The notes under the pieces are model-generated. The model was not told the DNA's origin and ran no database searches. It saw nothing but the letters and a program-made list of their open reading frames with translations. Made by a program: the position numbers and the translations under genes. DNA of 5,248 nucleotides from Lachnospiraceae bacterium (GTDB lineage: Bacteria; Bacillota_A; Clostridia; Lachnospirales; Lachnospiraceae): positions 1-5,248 of the forward strand of contig JAFPAZ010000046.1 in the NCBI GenBank assembly GCA_017390645.1, given 5' to 3'. Positions 5,045 to 5,248 of the stretch are shown here, piece by piece (positions within the stretch are counted from its first letter, which is position 1; each line of letters begins with the position of its first letter).

Positions 5045-5248
5045 ATCTTCAATAAGGTATTATAAAGTCTGATGAATAAAAATCAATAGGCAAATAGAAC
5101 AAAAAATGTCGAGAATTGAGTGAAATGATTGTTTATCATGTTGGTTTTAAGCTGATTTGATTCATTTTCGCACTTTTTTGATATTAAGAATTTAACTAAT
5201 ATGTAGAAATTGATTTAAATTTTTGACAAATTCCAATATCAGGCAATG

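Larger units (their letters stand above)
4641..5248. other. 608 bp without an intact gene; decayed-looking tail
   Basis: No reading frame of convincing length exists on either strand. The segment nevertheless contains gene-like signals in fragments, listed separately: a 9-bp tandem repeat, a near-consensus promoter, a possible decayed frame and an orphan ribosome binding site. From about 5045 to the end it is strongly AT-rich and I see no structure, except a perfect -35-like TTGACA at 5223-5228. The window ends before a matching -10 box could be complete, so a promoter for the next gene may begin there. No clear terminator for the MATE gene was found. Confidence 0.6.

Overview
The window looks like chromosomal DNA from a low-GC Firmicute, most likely a gut-type Clostridia (Lachnospiraceae-like). 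The evidence is AT-rich intergenic DNA, strong AGGAGG-type ribosome binding sites, sigma-A style promoters with 17-bp spacers, and three gene families I associate with that group: an AAA-ATPase/PD-(D/E)XK protein, a small ferritin-like DUF2383-type helical protein, and a MepA-type MATE transporter. All confident genes are on the + strand. No rRNA, tRNA or CRISPR array was seen.

Layout: (1) 1-128 is the C-terminal tail of a sensor histidine kinase. (2) 129-308 is a promoter (152-180) and a leader with three consecutive stem-loops (197-282) in front of (3) the AAA-ATPase-like/PD-(D/E)XK nuclease gene (309-2012). (4) 2013-2402 holds a 211-bp non-autonomous palindromic element (2156-2366). It has 18-bp imperfect terminal inverted repeats and an exact 9-bp direct repeat on each side, as expected of a transposed MITE. 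It sits just upstream of (5) a 144-aa helical protein gene (2403-2837). (6) 2838-3163 carries two tandem terminators and a possible 29-aa small ORF. (7) A clear promoter (3164-3192) and a possible 17-codon leader ORF precede (8) the MATE-family efflux gene (3255-4640). (9) 4641-5248 has no intact gene. It holds a five-copy 9-bp tandem repeat that reads as an Ile-Glu-Gln repeat, a near-consensus promoter with no intact gene after it, a candidate decayed reading frame, and a perfect Shine-Dalgarno sequence with no start codon.

The genes do not form an obvious operon: each main gene has its own promoter or is separated by terminators or inserted DNA. The most notable signal is the MITE-like element with its target-site duplication. 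It lies in the upstream region of the small helical protein gene and may supply that gene's promoter. No complete new multi-gene system can be supported here. The 3' part reads as a decaying accessory region.
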